The notes beneath the pieces are model-generated. The model saw only the letters and a list, made by a program, of their open reading frames with translations. It did not search any database and was not told the DNA's origin. DNA of 64,000 bases from Verrucomicrobiales bacterium (GTDB lineage Bacteria > Verrucomicrobiota > Verrucomicrobiia > Verrucomicrobiales > DEV007): contig JAPYUT010000010.1 of assembly GCA_029940475.1 (NCBI GenBank), positions 1 to 64,000 on the forward strand. The letters run 5' to 3'. Within the stretch, counting starts at the first letter, position 1. The number at the start of each line of letters is the position of its first letter. A program made the translations under genes and the position numbers. Shown in pieces: positions 28,266 to 37,840 of this stretch.

Positions 28266-29663
28266 GTGCCAACGGATACACCCAACAGTCCCGGCAAGGA
28301 TTGTCACGAAAAAAAATGCGCGCCGGACTTCTTCCAAAGACAAACTCTTTGGAAAGCAATCACTGGCATTTCCATAACAATCATTGCCTGCCTCAGTGTC
28401 GCAGTACTTGTTATTATCGCAAAAATCCTCGGCTTCCTGCAACCTGTTCTAATACCACTCGCCGTTGCAGGCATCCTTGCATACCTTCTCGAGCCCGCAG
28501 TGCGCTGGTTGCGTCGAACGGCACTTTTCGGCCGGAGACCCTCACGGATCCAGGCAATACTAATTGTCTTCCTGGTAGCCATGGCCTCAATGGTCATACT
28601 CGGGCTCTCAGTAATTATGCCGGCATCACGAGAACTCGGCGATCTCTTTGATAAGAGAGCCGAAATCATCGTCGATGCAAAAAATGCTTATGTTGAATTT
28701 CATGACAAAGTAGCATCATTTGAAAAAACGCTCGGCTTCCATTCAGAAGAACAATCCGATGCCAAGACAGTCAAACAGGGACCCGCTGCTGGCACGCAAT
28801 CCAAAAAAAACGGAGAGGTCATCCCCGTTCCAGAGCCGCCCGTCGCTCAAGAGGGCGAATTATCCTCTGAAGCATCTCCTGATAATTTAATTTCATCCAG
28901 TAAACACGAAAGCAGGATCTGGAATGAGTTCATGCAATGGCTGAAAAGCCCCGAGACCGGCCAGGCTGTCCTTAATTTTTTGGGCAACGCGGTCAATGGC
29001 TTCTTCGGTGCACTCGGTTACATCATCGGGTTTATCCTTGTTCCCGTTTATCTGTTTTTCTTCCTCAAGGACGCGCCAAAGATCCGCAAACAGTGGAGCG
29101 ATTACGTGCCGTTACGTCAATCCAAGTTTAAAGATGAACTGGTCAGCCTTCTTAACGAGGTCAATGGTTACCTGATTGCGTATTTCCGGGGACAAGTCCT
29201 GGTAAGCCTGATAGACGGAGCAATTACCGGGATTATTCTTGCATTCCTTGGTCTTGACTACGCGATTGTCATTGGCGTTTCACTTGCAATACTCGGAGTA
29301 ATACCATTCGTCGGCATCATTATCACTGCCATCCCGGCAATGCTTATCGCCGCATCACAAACAGACGGCCCAGCTGCCATGGTCGTCGCCTTGGTATTTA
29401 TCGCCGTGCAACAAATTGACGGCCTCTTGATACAACCAAAAATTGTAGGGAATTCTGTCGGCTTACACCCGCTGACCGTCATCTTTTCCGTGCTCTTCTG
29501 GTCACTTCTGATAGGTGGCATTCTTGGCGCGTTGCTTGCCGTCCCTCTTTCAGCTGCAGTTAAAGTAATGTTCCGCCGCTACATATGGGAACAGAAGATG
29601 CATCGCGGTGCCATTGATGGCCATGACCCGCCCGGTCTTGAACCCGGCGTCCAACAAACCTGA
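28266..29663 (+). CDS. AI-2E family transporter (PerM/YdiK-type permease)
   Basis: A 465-residue multi-spanning protein. GTG 28266 is the only reasonable start. Paired helices near the N-terminus (ITIIACLSVAVLVIIAKIL, LIPLAVAGILAYLLEP) include the family's LAYLLEP motif. A large soluble loop (about 120-220) is enlarged by a charged low-complexity stretch. The C-terminal helices carry the family's IGVSLAILGVIPFVG, LIQPKIVGNSVGLHP and GALLAVPLSA. Members export small molecules or exchange cations; the AI-2 role holds only for a few. It converges on the 134-aa gene. Confidence 0.92.
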   Translation: MPTDTPNSPGKDCHEKKCAPDFFQRQTLWKAITGISITIIACLSVAVLVIIAKILGFLQPVLIPLAVAGILAYLLEPAVRWLRRTALFGRRPSRIQAILIVFLVAMASMVILGLSVIMPASRELGDLFDKRAEIIVDAKNAYVEFHDKVASFEKTLGFHSEEQSDAKTVKQGPAAGTQSKKNGEVIPVPEPPVAQEGELSSEASPDNLISSSKHESRIWNEFMQWLKSPETGQAVLNFLGNAVNGFFGALGYIIGFILVPVYLFFFLKDAPKIRKQWSDYVPLRQSKFKDELVSLLNEVNGYLIAYFRGQVLVSLIDGAITGIILAFLGLDYAIVIGVSLAILGVIPFVGIIITAIPAMLIAASQTDGPAAMVVALVFIAVQQIDGLLIQPKIVGNSVGLHPLTVIFSVLFWSLLIGGILGALLAVPLSAAVKVMFRRYIWEQKMHRGAIDGHDPPGLEPGVQQT

Positions 29664-29710
29664 ATGTCACCTGTGATTTCAAGGATCCAAAAAGCGCCTG
29701 ACAGTCGCAC

Positions 29711-29732
29711 CACTAGGCATTATTGCCTAGTG
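29711..29732. terminator. Bidirectional hairpin between convergent genes
   Basis: CACTAGGCA-TTAT-TGCCTAGTG forms a perfect 9-bp stem with a 4-nt loop, overlapping the TAA of the minus-strand gene and lying 48 bp after the AI-2E stop. There is no immediate T-tract on the plus side; on the minus side a T5 run follows about 15 nt later. It probably ends one or both transcripts. Confidence 0.55.
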
Positions 29733-30124
29733 ATCGCTTCGTGAAATTCCTGAGGAATATGCGCTGGCAAATTATCATTGCCACCAGATAATCCCGACTG
29801 ACTCTTCACCGCCGTCCCCCTGTTACCTGCAGCCTTACGGTCAAATTCCTGCTTTTGGGCAGCTTCAACTTGATCAGTTATCTTCAGCGGATCTATATCC
29901 GAATCAAGCATCTTTGAGGTCATCCACGAGGCAGCACCTGAGGCAAGCAGTAGCAATAATGAAACCATAAAAACCTCACCCTTCCTCGGCCTGAAATGAG
30001 GACTGGGATGACGCCTGGCAAAAAAGCACACTACCGGCACTGATACAATCAGACACATCGTGAACAGCAGGGCAAAATAATCAGGTATATAAAACCCAAG
30101 ATGGCTCTCTATTACATGCTGCAC
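29720..30124 (-). CDS. Small membrane protein, hypothetical (134 aa)
   Basis: Two TM helices: about residues 16-36 (YFALLFTMCLIVSVPVVCFF) and 53-67 (MVSLLLLLASGAASW). They are followed by a hydrophilic C-terminal tail of about 65 residues rich in Gln, Gly and Asn. The family is not recognised. It is a single-gene unit between the AI-2E permease and the divergent RNA methyltransferase. Start ATG 30124 is reasonable. Confidence 0.65.
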   Translation of the reverse strand: MQHVIESHLGFYIPDYFALLFTMCLIVSVPVVCFFARRHPSPHFRPRKGEVFMVSLLLLLASGAASWMTSKMLDSDIDPLKITDQVEAAQKQEFDRKAAGNRGTAVKSQSGLSGGNDNLPAHIPQEFHEAITRQ

Positions 30125-30260
30125 ATCAAATCATCGCCTTTATGTTTCATAATTCAAGTTTTCTGCAGTTCGCTTACCCCTGGTTCAATTAACCCGGAAT
30201 CCTAATGATCGAAGAACTAAATGTGAACGAGGGCAAAGACGTATCCTGATTTGTCAAGTC

Positions 30261-31514
30261 ATGACAGAATCCACTCCATCCATCCCCAGAGGTTTCCGCC
30301 CTTTTCCCTTCAGTTATCATGAAGAAATCGAATTGGAGATCAGCACTCTCACCAACATGGGAAAGGGTCTAGCCCGCACCGAGGATGACTGGGTTATATT
30401 CGTGCCTTTTTGCCTGCCTGGCGAACGCGTTCTCGCTCGCGTCTATCGCAACGATAAAAATTTCAGCGAAGCTGACCTTATAAAGGTTATCACTGCGTCA
30501 CCAGCACGCGTCACCCCACGTTGCGAGCTCTTCGGGCAATGTGGAGGCTGCCAATACCAGAATCTCAGCTACCCCGACCAACTCAAGTGGAAACAACAGC
30601 AGTTGGAGGAACTATTGCGCCATATGGCAGACACAACATTCAGCGTAGCCCCGGTTATACCTTCACCCAATGAATACGGCTATCGATCTAAAATTACCCC
30701 TCATTTCGATAAACCACGCAACGGAAAAATTGGAGCAATCGGATTCCAACGTGCCGGACGACGTCAACTTATTGATGTCAATGAATGCGCCATTGCTCAT
30801 CCAGCAATCAATCAACAACTCGCGCATCTTAGAAGCTCCATTAAAGAGACCCCGGGGAAATTTAAAAAAGGCGCCACCCTGCTGCTACGCGCCGACTCCA
30901 ACACCACAGTACACACCAAGCCAGGATCCATAGCAGTCGATCGTGTTGGATCGATGGAATTTCACTATCCTGCAGGGGATTTCTTCCAGAACAACCCAGC
31001 AATTCTTGAAAAATTTACGTCTCATGTCAGACAGGAAGCCGTTGCTCGCGGCGCCACATACATGGTCGACGCTTATTGTGGCGCCGGGCTCTTCACTCTC
31101 ACTGCCGCCTCTCTTTTTGAACAGGTAATCGGTATCGAAATTTCCGAGAAATCAGCTTATTGGGCTCGTAAAAATGCAGAAATCAACTCTATTAATAATG
31201 CTCAGTTCATCGCAGGTAAGGTAGAGGATATATTTAGCGACATTAGTCTTCCGGGACGCAAAACTGCCGTTGTTATTGATCCACCCAGGAAAGGTTGCAG
31301 CGAGAACTTTCTTTGCCAGCTATTTGATTACTCTCCACGCACTGTAATATACGTTTCCTGTAACCCGGCCACACAACTGCGTGATCTCAAGATGTTTCAT
31401 CGCGCCGGCTATACGCTCGACAAGGTGCAACCTTTCGACCTCTTCCCGCAAACCAAGCATCTGGAATGCGTAATGAGCCTACACAGCCCCTTACCTACAA
31501 ATGACGTGCCTTGA
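30261..31514 (+). CDS. Class I SAM-dependent RNA m5U methyltransferase (TrmA/RlmCD/RlmD family)
   Basis: A 417-residue product. The N-terminal TRAM domain (about 25-80, EISTLTNMGKGLARTEDDWV) is followed by the iron-sulfur motif CELFGQCGGCQYQ, a central RNA-binding region, FFQNN, the SAM motif VDAYCGAGLFTL, DPPRKGC, and the catalytic VSCNP. The family forms 5-methyluridine in rRNA or tRNA. The exact target (23S U747, U1939 or tRNA U54) cannot be decided here. Its end overlaps the convergent DUF423 gene by 20 bp. Confidence 0.93.
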   Translation: MTESTPSIPRGFRPFPFSYHEEIELEISTLTNMGKGLARTEDDWVIFVPFCLPGERVLARVYRNDKNFSEADLIKVITASPARVTPRCELFGQCGGCQYQNLSYPDQLKWKQQQLEELLRHMADTTFSVAPVIPSPNEYGYRSKITPHFDKPRNGKIGAIGFQRAGRRQLIDVNECAIAHPAINQQLAHLRSSIKETPGKFKKGATLLLRADSNTTVHTKPGSIAVDRVGSMEFHYPAGDFFQNNPAILEKFTSHVRQEAVARGATYMVDAYCGAGLFTLTAASLFEQVIGIEISEKSAYWARKNAEINSINNAQFIAGKVEDIFSDISLPGRKTAVVIDPPRKGCSENFLCQLFDYSPRTVIYVSCNPATQLRDLKMFHRAGYTLDKVQPFDLFPQTKHLECVMSLHSPLPTNDVP

Positions 31515-31860
31515 GCCCGATTATCAACCATCCCGCCAGGAGCAGCCCCCCTCCAAAAGGGGTAAGTGCCCCGAAAGCGGTTGCCCCGGTAACAGCCAGC
31601 AAATAAAGGCTTCCGCTGAAAATTACAATTCCCGAAACAAAGCACCAGTAAGCACCTTTCCGCAGATCCAAGGGAGCCAAAGCCAAGACTAAAAGAACAA
31701 TGGCATGCAGAAGATGATACAAAACCGCTGTTTCCCAAATCGCCTCATGCCCATTCTCCTCGAAATGCCCTTTAAGAGCGTGTGCACCAAAGGCACCAAG
31801 GCTAACTCCCAGTAATCCCATGCAGGCGGCAATCCTTAATGCACCTCCGGAATTATTCAT
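31495..31860 (-). CDS. DUF423 (YgdD-type) membrane protein
   Basis: Start ATG 31860 is supported by AAGGGGGGAG a few nt upstream and by an 8-nt overlap with the stop of the FAD gene; frames upstream of it lie within that gene. The 121-residue product has four TM helices and the DUF423 motif LGVSLGAFGAHALKGHF near the N-terminus. The family is widespread and of unknown function. It is the last gene of a three-gene minus-strand operon. Confidence 0.88.
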   Translation of the reverse strand: MNNSGGALRIAACMGLLGVSLGAFGAHALKGHFEENGHEAIWETAVLYHLLHAIVLLVLALAPLDLRKGAYWCFVSGIVIFSGSLYLLAVTGATAFGALTPFGGGLLLAGWLIIGLKARHL

Positions 31861-33253
31861 TATCTCCCCCCTTGGGTCGCAGGATTTTCTCAGCCGCATC
31901 CGCCCCCATTCGCATCGCGCTATGCATATTGGGAAAAGAAAATCCGCCCTGCCTGCCGACAGACTGAAGATTATCAATCCCCTCCAGATACCCCGTCACC
32001 TTTTCATAATGAGGCTCGTAACCGAGGGAAAAAACCGGATAACCATGACTGTTCCGCAGAATGTTTATTTCGATTACGTCTGCTCTCCCGCAGAGTCCCT
32101 CAGCTTCCAGGTCAGCAATTACACTGTCCTTCATGGCCTGCGTGCCCTGCCATTTTTCGTCACCCTCCTTGCAAGTCATCTCTACAATCAATACCGTATG
32201 CCCATGCGGCTCTACTTTAAGTCCCGCATTTCTCGGTTCACCAACCCGATGAAATACACGTTCACGATAATAGGTATACAAAGCGTCCATGACTCTCTCT
32301 TTTTTTACCAGCAATCCGTAGACGACAATCGGCAACCATTGTAAATGTTCACACGATTCCGTTATTCCCTGTGGCACACGCGGACGCAATGCCTTGAGCA
32401 AGCCGGTGATCGGGATAGTTGAAATTACATGGCTGCATGACAGCGTTTTGCATAATCCGTTGCCCGAATTCCTGATTCGCACTGACTCTATTTTGCCATT
32501 TTTTACTTTCAGTGAATCCACTGCAGACTCTGGGAATAATCGTCCTCCATCTTTGCTGATCTGACTGGCAATGCATCTCGGTAACGCCTCGGCTCCCGTG
32601 GGTGAATAGTGAAGTGTTTCAGACAACAACGCACTCTCGACCGTCCTTCCTTTGCCTTCTCTGATTCCCAGATGACCGAGCAGCCTCTTCAGTGCATCAA
32701 CTGCCGTTAATCGTGGCATCTTTCGCTTCACGAACATTGCGGAAATTTGCAACGGATGCCTCCCCCAATAGCGATAAGTAAAATCCTCAAAAAAGAAATG
32801 ATAAAGCGCTTTACCATATAGCTGGATAAGCGCCTCCTCGCAATTCTCAGGTTCCCACGGCGCTATTTTATTGCGAATCTGAGCAAGTAGCAGACTCGCG
32901 ACAGCATGCCCGAGCATCAGGGGCGACATCCCCTTGATCATGTCGGCAAACTGCAATGGATAGCGATAAAATCGCCCTCCCCAGCGAATGCGGGCATTAA
33001 GTTCGACTGCAACGCTCTCCTTGCCCATCATTGCCATACAGTCCTCGTAAATCTCACGGTCATGCTCATGTAGCATATGCACTCCCTGATCATAGAAATT
33101 GCGCCCCATTTTCATTCCCGATGCAAGACCACCGAACCTGGGCTCCTTTTCAACGATAGAAACTCGATACCCGGCCGCCGTCAACCGACGCCCCGCGAAC
33201 AATCCGCAAACCCCTCCCCCCAAGATAACAATGTCATCTTGCCTGCTATCCAT
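31853..33253 (-). CDS. FAD-dependent NAD(P)-binding oxidoreductase (amine-oxidase/protoporphyrinogen-oxidase-like)
   Basis: ATG 33253 overlaps the upstream TGA by one base (TGATG), so it is preferred over GTG 33277; the product is 466 residues. The N-terminal dinucleotide-binding motif VILGGGVCGLFAGRRL is followed by VSIVEKEPRFGGLASG, typical of the amine-oxidase superfamily. GRFYRYPLQF and FVKRKMP resemble UDP-galactopyranose-mutase-like and exopolysaccharide-associated members. The C-terminal FAD motif is NLQSVGRQGGFSFPNMHSAM. The substrate is unknown; coupling to the SAF-domain oxidoreductase suggests a shared pathway. Confidence 0.85.
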   Translation of the reverse strand: MDSRQDDIVILGGGVCGLFAGRRLTAAGYRVSIVEKEPRFGGLASGMKMGRNFYDQGVHMLHEHDREIYEDCMAMMGKESVAVELNARIRWGGRFYRYPLQFADMIKGMSPLMLGHAVASLLLAQIRNKIAPWEPENCEEALIQLYGKALYHFFFEDFTYRYWGRHPLQISAMFVKRKMPRLTAVDALKRLLGHLGIREGKGRTVESALLSETLHYSPTGAEALPRCIASQISKDGGRLFPESAVDSLKVKNGKIESVRIRNSGNGLCKTLSCSHVISTIPITGLLKALRPRVPQGITESCEHLQWLPIVVYGLLVKKERVMDALYTYYRERVFHRVGEPRNAGLKVEPHGHTVLIVEMTCKEGDEKWQGTQAMKDSVIADLEAEGLCGRADVIEINILRNSHGYPVFSLGYEPHYEKVTGYLEGIDNLQSVGRQGGFSFPNMHSAMRMGADAAEKILRPKGGDNE

Positions 33254-34560
33254 CACAGGCTGACGCCCTCCCCGCACAACAACGCAGCCTGCTCTTCAAG
33301 CTTCCTGCGTAAAAACGAATCAGGAATCTCTACCACATCCGACTTCAAAGCCTGATCCCTGGCAAGAATGTCACGCATTACTGGAAACGCCCCGCCTTCA
33401 GCTTCGAGCAGGGCTATGGGAACCTTGTCTTCCGCATCCGCTTCCTTGCAACATTCGACGAGTCCATAAAATTCATCACCACCAATGGCATGCCTTATCA
33501 CCTCACCCCCAATCAAATCACGTTTCGCATATGCGTAAACATCTGTAATTCTCCCGGCATCAGGTTGCATAACTGACCTCCTCAGTATGACTGCCTCAGC
33601 TATCGCTCTGGGCGTTTCGATATGACAAAGATGGTAGGGCCTGTAAAAAAGATAATAGGGCCCCTCCCCCATCTTGTAATAAGACATATAGCCTGCCTGC
33701 AAAGGCTCCTCACATCGCCCAACCACATAAACCCCTCCACCGGGCTCCGCCCCAAGCAGGTAATCAATCCGACCTACTCCGCCATAGGAATCAAAATCGA
33801 AAACCTCAAGTGCCTCGCCGACATTTGCTGCACGCGGCCCCTCCATCCCGGCCACAGTAGGCAAAAGTCCAACACTGTTTGCAAGGCATGCCATCTCAAT
33901 CGACAGCTTGGTCCCATCGGTATATGCACAACACTGTAAAGGACTCAAATTCCTCTTTGCTGCCTCCTTTTTCAGGGATTGCGCTGTTGCATAACGGTTT
34001 AAAAATCCCTTGATATTCCCTGCCTGAACAATCTCAAAACCCCACAGCTGCACCTCGTCAATTATTTTACGCAACACCCCGTGCTGATCTCCCGCGTCAC
34101 TGGTCATCACTACACCCTTATTCGTGGCGTAGTGATGCAGGAGTGAGCCAAGAGCCAAATCAACCTCCGCGTTCATCAGCACGACATCATATCCCTTATC
34201 AATAGCCGCCAGGCAATACCGCGCGGCTGGCCCAACCGTATTGGAGGCTTCTACAATGACATCCAGGTGCTGGTCACCCAGCCGCTCAATTAAGTCAAGA
34301 GGATCTCCCGTAACAAGCACCTCCCCGTCTCCCGGCGCTTCACTAATTGCCTGTTTTTCTTTAGTGTCGCACACATCAAGACCTGCAGAAATAGCAGCTT
34401 CCCTAGCAGCCGAAATATCAATGTCCCCGACAAAAACAAGCTTCATTCCCGGCGTTCGATTCACCTGCCAGGCAATGCCGATGCCCATCGCGCCGGCGCC
34501 AATCAAGCCAACCTTTATTGGTCGCCTCTCAAGCTCCCTCTGTCTCAATTCCTCTAGCAT
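33253..34560 (-). CDS. SAF-domain NAD(P)-dependent oxidoreductase (COG4091, homoserine-dehydrogenase-like)
   Basis: A 435-residue product. The Rossmann motif VGLIGAGAMGIGIAW lies at about 17-31, with EASNTVGPAARYCLAAIDKG and VMTSDAGDQHGV in the dehydrogenase part. Around residues 330-420 a C-terminal SAF-like domain includes AYAKRDLIGGEVI and ends with SFLRRKLEEQ. This is the architecture of COG4091 proteins, often annotated as predicted homoserine dehydrogenases but found in sugar-acid and polysaccharide contexts. It leads the operon with the FAD protein and DUF423, and is divergent from a hydroxyacid dehydrogenase over a 103-bp gap. Confidence 0.85.
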   Translation of the reverse strand: MLEELRQRELERRPIKVGLIGAGAMGIGIAWQVNRTPGMKLVFVGDIDISAAREAAISAGLDVCDTKEKQAISEAPGDGEVLVTGDPLDLIERLGDQHLDVIVEASNTVGPAARYCLAAIDKGYDVVLMNAEVDLALGSLLHHYATNKGVVMTSDAGDQHGVLRKIIDEVQLWGFEIVQAGNIKGFLNRYATAQSLKKEAAKRNLSPLQCCAYTDGTKLSIEMACLANSVGLLPTVAGMEGPRAANVGEALEVFDFDSYGGVGRIDYLLGAEPGGGVYVVGRCEEPLQAGYMSYYKMGEGPYYLFYRPYHLCHIETPRAIAEAVILRRSVMQPDAGRITDVYAYAKRDLIGGEVIRHAIGGDEFYGLVECCKEADAEDKVPIALLEAEGGAFPVMRDILARDQALKSDVVEIPDSFLRRKLEEQAALLCGEGVSL

Positions 34561-34663
34561 CAGAAAATCATCCGTTCCCGACTATTCCCGGCCGGATTAT
34601 TACGAGTCAACGTTTATCATTTTACAATTTCCCTGTCATTCCTCTCCATGAAGCTTTAAGTCA

Positions 34664-35647
34664 ATGATTCTTGATAATATGCCCGGCTCTCCACGCATAG
34701 TATTCCTTGACTCATCGACCATGAACGCGGGAGATATAGATTTTTCCGTCTTGCGACAATTCGGCAAATTAACCCTGCACGCAGTCTCCTCTCCACAAGA
34801 AATTACAGAAAGAATTGCCGAGGCCCGAATAGTTATCACCAATAAAGTAGTCCTTGACGCTGAAATATTAAGTCATGCCGATGCCCTACAATTGATCATT
34901 GTCTGCGCCACCGGAGTAAACAATATCGATCTCACTGCAGCAAAATCCCGTAATATTGTAGTGAGCAATGTGGTCGGTTACTCGACAGCGAGCGTCGCGC
35001 AACATGCATTGAGCCTGTTGCTTAACCTTGCGGGAAATACCCACCGCTACGCAGCGGAAGTCGCCCTATGGCCGGAAAGTCTGATCTTTACTCGGCTGGC
35101 ATACCCCATGACTGAAATGAACGGCAAAATCCTCGGCATCGCGGGAGCAGGAAACATCGGATGTTCACTTGGTGAGACAGCTGCAGCACTTGGCATGAAT
35201 ATACAGGTTCTTGCAAGGCAAGGCTCACTCACAGACAAACATCCTGAATGGCCGCGAGTTGCTGATCAGGAATTTTACTCCTCCAGCGACGCGATCTCCC
35301 TTCACTGCCCATTAACAACTGCCACTCGCCACATGATCAACTCCGCATCTCTGCAGTTCATGAAACAGAGCGCATTCCTTGTAAATACCGGACGCGGAGA
35401 ATTGATTGACGAACCCGCACTTGCTGACTCACTTCGCTCACATAGCATCGCCGGTGCCGCTCTTGACGTGCTTTCCCGTGAACCCCCACCACACGAACAT
35501 TCATTACTAGCTGAGGACATCCCCAACCTCCTGATCACTCCTCACTCAGCCTGGACTTCACTTGAAGCGAGAAATCGACTGCTTGACGGCATCGCAAACA
35601 ATCTCCGCACCTATCTTGCTGGAAATCCGGCCAATCGCATCATCTAA
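34664..35647 (+). CDS. D-2-hydroxyacid dehydrogenase (glycerate dehydrogenase/hydroxypyruvate-reductase-like)
   Basis: A 327-residue NAD(P)-dependent enzyme. The central Rossmann motif is GIAGAGNIGCSLGETAAALG; HCPLTTATRHMI and VNTGRGELIDEPAL follow. The catalytic His lies in LLITPHSAWTS, and Glu in VLSREPP. The family reduces 2-oxoacids such as hydroxypyruvate or glyoxylate. It is followed after 9 bp by an MFS transporter, suggesting uptake and reduction of an organic acid. The class V aminotransferase at 61.4 kb could act in the same glyoxylate/serine chemistry, but that is speculation. Confidence 0.92.
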   Translation: MILDNMPGSPRIVFLDSSTMNAGDIDFSVLRQFGKLTLHAVSSPQEITERIAEARIVITNKVVLDAEILSHADALQLIIVCATGVNNIDLTAAKSRNIVVSNVVGYSTASVAQHALSLLLNLAGNTHRYAAEVALWPESLIFTRLAYPMTEMNGKILGIAGAGNIGCSLGETAAALGMNIQVLARQGSLTDKHPEWPRVADQEFYSSSDAISLHCPLTTATRHMINSASLQFMKQSAFLVNTGRGELIDEPALADSLRSHSIAGAALDVLSREPPPHEHSLLAEDIPNLLITPHSAWTSLEARNRLLDGIANNLRTYLAGNPANRII

Positions 35648-35656
35648 GCGATACTG

Positions 35657-36859
35657 ATGAGCCTGTTTCCAATTAAGGTACAGTTTTTTCTCAGCTACGG
35701 GGTAATCGGCAGCCTCGGGCCTCTTCTGGCTCTAATTCTTCGTGATTCAAAGAATTTTGAACCACGGCAAATCGGCATTGCGCTGGCAGTCTCAAGCGTC
35801 GGGATGCTCTTCTCCCCAGGCATTATGACATTCCTTGCCGACCGCAATTTCGACTCCCGTAAAATACTTCGGATAATCTTCGCGGCGACAGCATGCTCTC
35901 TGAGCGCCGTGTATTATTTGCAAGACCCCATTGCAGTAACTGTGGCTTGGGCTCTCTACAGCACTATATTCATCCCTACCCTGCCGCTACTCGACGGCTA
36001 TTACTTCAATTCCACGCGAAATCACCACCCCGGCAAGCTCCTGGCAGGTCACTCCTATCAATTTGTCCGCGTTTGGGGATCAATTGGATTCATGTTACCG
36101 GCATTCGCTCTTTTCTTTATCCTTGATTCACCGGCAAGTGCGATTGATGCGCTATGGTGCGCGGTGGCATGGTGCTTGTTTGCATTCGTTGGAACCTTTG
36201 CCCTGCAACCCTGCAACGTTAAACAATCAGTCCGTCGCGCAACTCCAACACGGGAAGCAATGCGGATTATCTTCTCGCGTTCGACACTGCCGATGTGCGT
36301 CGGTCTTTTCCTCGTTTATGTCGCTGCCAACTGCTATTTCCCCTACCTTTCTGTTTTCTTTACTGATGAGGTGGGCATTGACCTGAAATGGATCCCACTA
36401 ATATCCGCAATCGGAGTTGCATTCGAGATCGGTTATCTTTTGGGACTTGGTCCGATAAGGCGCCTCATTAAAATCAAGGGTATTATGGTTCTTGGCCTTG
36501 CAAGTATGGGCACACGTCTTGCCCTACTGGCAGCCTTTCCCTCAATCAGCGCATCCCTCCTCATCCAACTAGTCCACGGCCTGGAAATTCTCGCCATGTT
36601 TGTCGTTCCGGTGATCTATCTCGATCGAGTGGCCGGCGACGGCTTTCGCAATTCTATTCAGGGCGCATTTACTGTTGTCATTACCGTGCCTGCACGCCTC
36701 GTCGGTTTCCTTCTTGCCGGCGAAATTGCCCAGGCTTCAAGTTCAACCGAGGTCATCTACACTGCCTCATTACTCGCATTTGCAGCAATGCTTGTCATTC
36801 TTTTCACCTTTAGGCCTTCTTCCGCAAATGACTCTGTCCCCGGTAAGGTTAAAGCATGA
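35657..36859 (+). CDS. MFS transporter (MFS_1-like)
   Basis: A 400-residue product with about 12 TM helices. The first half contains VQFFLSYGVIGSLGPLLALI, PRQIGIALAVSSVGMLFSPG and FLADRN (the loop 2-3 motif). The overall pattern resembles the nucleoside/phenylpropionate (HcaT/NupG-like) branch. The substrate is unknown. It is cotranscribed with the hydroxyacid dehydrogenase (9-bp gap) and converges on the aminotransferase gene with an 8-bp gap. Confidence 0.88.
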   Translation: MSLFPIKVQFFLSYGVIGSLGPLLALILRDSKNFEPRQIGIALAVSSVGMLFSPGIMTFLADRNFDSRKILRIIFAATACSLSAVYYLQDPIAVTVAWALYSTIFIPTLPLLDGYYFNSTRNHHPGKLLAGHSYQFVRVWGSIGFMLPAFALFFILDSPASAIDALWCAVAWCLFAFVGTFALQPCNVKQSVRRATPTREAMRIIFSRSTLPMCVGLFLVYVAANCYFPYLSVFFTDEVGIDLKWIPLISAIGVAFEIGYLLGLGPIRRLIKIKGIMVLGLASMGTRLALLAAFPSISASLLIQLVHGLEILAMFVVPVIYLDRVAGDGFRNSIQGAFTVVITVPARLVGFLLAGEIAQASSSTEVIYTASLLAFAAMLVILFTFRPSSANDSVPGKVKA

Positions 36860-36867
36860 GTAAAAAG

Positions 36868-37731
36868 TCAGGGATCAATCTGACTCTCACAGAGTTCACG
36901 AAAAGCGTCCTGTAATTTCTTAGTACAGCCAACAGCTGTCCCTCTGAGCGGCTGCCCATCCACGCGACCAATTGGCTGCACGCCGCGCAGAGTGGAAGTA
37001 AGAAACGCCGAATCCACGTCCTTCAACTTGCTTAAATGCGTATCAGTTTGCTGCAGGTTAATATTTGCCACGTCGCATAAATCGGCCACCAAGGCACGAG
37101 TCACACCCGGCAAACAGCCAGCAGAAAGCGGCGGGGTAATCAACTGTCCGTTGTTCACGATAAATATATTACTTCCCGTCCCCTCACACAGATTACCGGC
37201 AACATTGCCGAAAATGGCCTCACGAGCACCACGCGCCCGCGCATGGGCAAGTGCCACCACGTTTTCCCCATACGAAATGGTCTTGAGGCCCACAAGCGCA
37301 CCATGTTCATTGCGTGCAAAGGGTACCGTGACAACCTCGGTTATCTCCGGCTGTTCCGGCAGCTTACCGGCAGCAACAATGACTGTTTCCGGGTAATCGC
37401 CCTTCTCTGAACCAAGGGGTGCCCGCCCCCCGGTGACCGTTACCCTGATCCTGCCCGGGCGTACAGCGTTGGCCCTTACCACATCCCGGCATGCAGAAAG
37501 CAAGGTGTCAGCCTCCGGCAAGCTGAGGCCAAATACCGAGGCCGAGCGCTCAAGTCGCCTATAATGGCGGGAAAAGGCAAAGGGCGTTTCCTGGTAAGCA
37601 ACCATGGTCTCGAATACACCGTCCCCTGTCAGCAGCCCATGATCAAAGGGCGAGATTTTAACCTCATTCTCATCAACAAGTTGCCCATTAATCCATACTT
37701 TTTCCTGAGATGACGAAACCGAGGAATCCAT
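36868..37731 (-). CDS. Class IV aminotransferase (aminodeoxychorismate lyase/D-amino-acid or branched-chain aminotransferase-like)
   Basis: A 287-residue PLP enzyme. VWINGQLVDENEVKISPFDHGLLTGDGVFET is the class IV N-terminal pattern. The PLP Lys lies in GLKTISYGENVVAL, and the cofactor-binding EGTGSNIFIV and STLRGVQPI follow. The class includes IlvE, Dat and PabC; the short length and the EGTGSNIF context do not decide between them. It is a single-gene unit on the minus strand, divergent from the EamA transporter. Confidence 0.88.
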   Translation of the reverse strand: MDSSVSSSQEKVWINGQLVDENEVKISPFDHGLLTGDGVFETMVAYQETPFAFSRHYRRLERSASVFGLSLPEADTLLSACRDVVRANAVRPGRIRVTVTGGRAPLGSEKGDYPETVIVAAGKLPEQPEITEVVTVPFARNEHGALVGLKTISYGENVVALAHARARGAREAIFGNVAGNLCEGTGSNIFIVNNGQLITPPLSAGCLPGVTRALVADLCDVANINLQQTDTHLSKLKDVDSAFLTSTLRGVQPIGRVDGQPLRGTAVGCTKKLQDAFRELCESQIDP

Positions 37732-37840
37732 GATTACTTGTTATTACTTGAGTAGAGGGAAAAATACATCTCGAAATGATGTACAGGAAATTACCATACC
37801 CGCTCTAATGCTGTTAATCCTTCCAAATTTAATACCATAG

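Noticed and set aside
31820-32344. 174-codon plus-strand frame
   Set aside because: Antisense to the FAD oxidoreductase, whose motifs are clear; no supporting signals.
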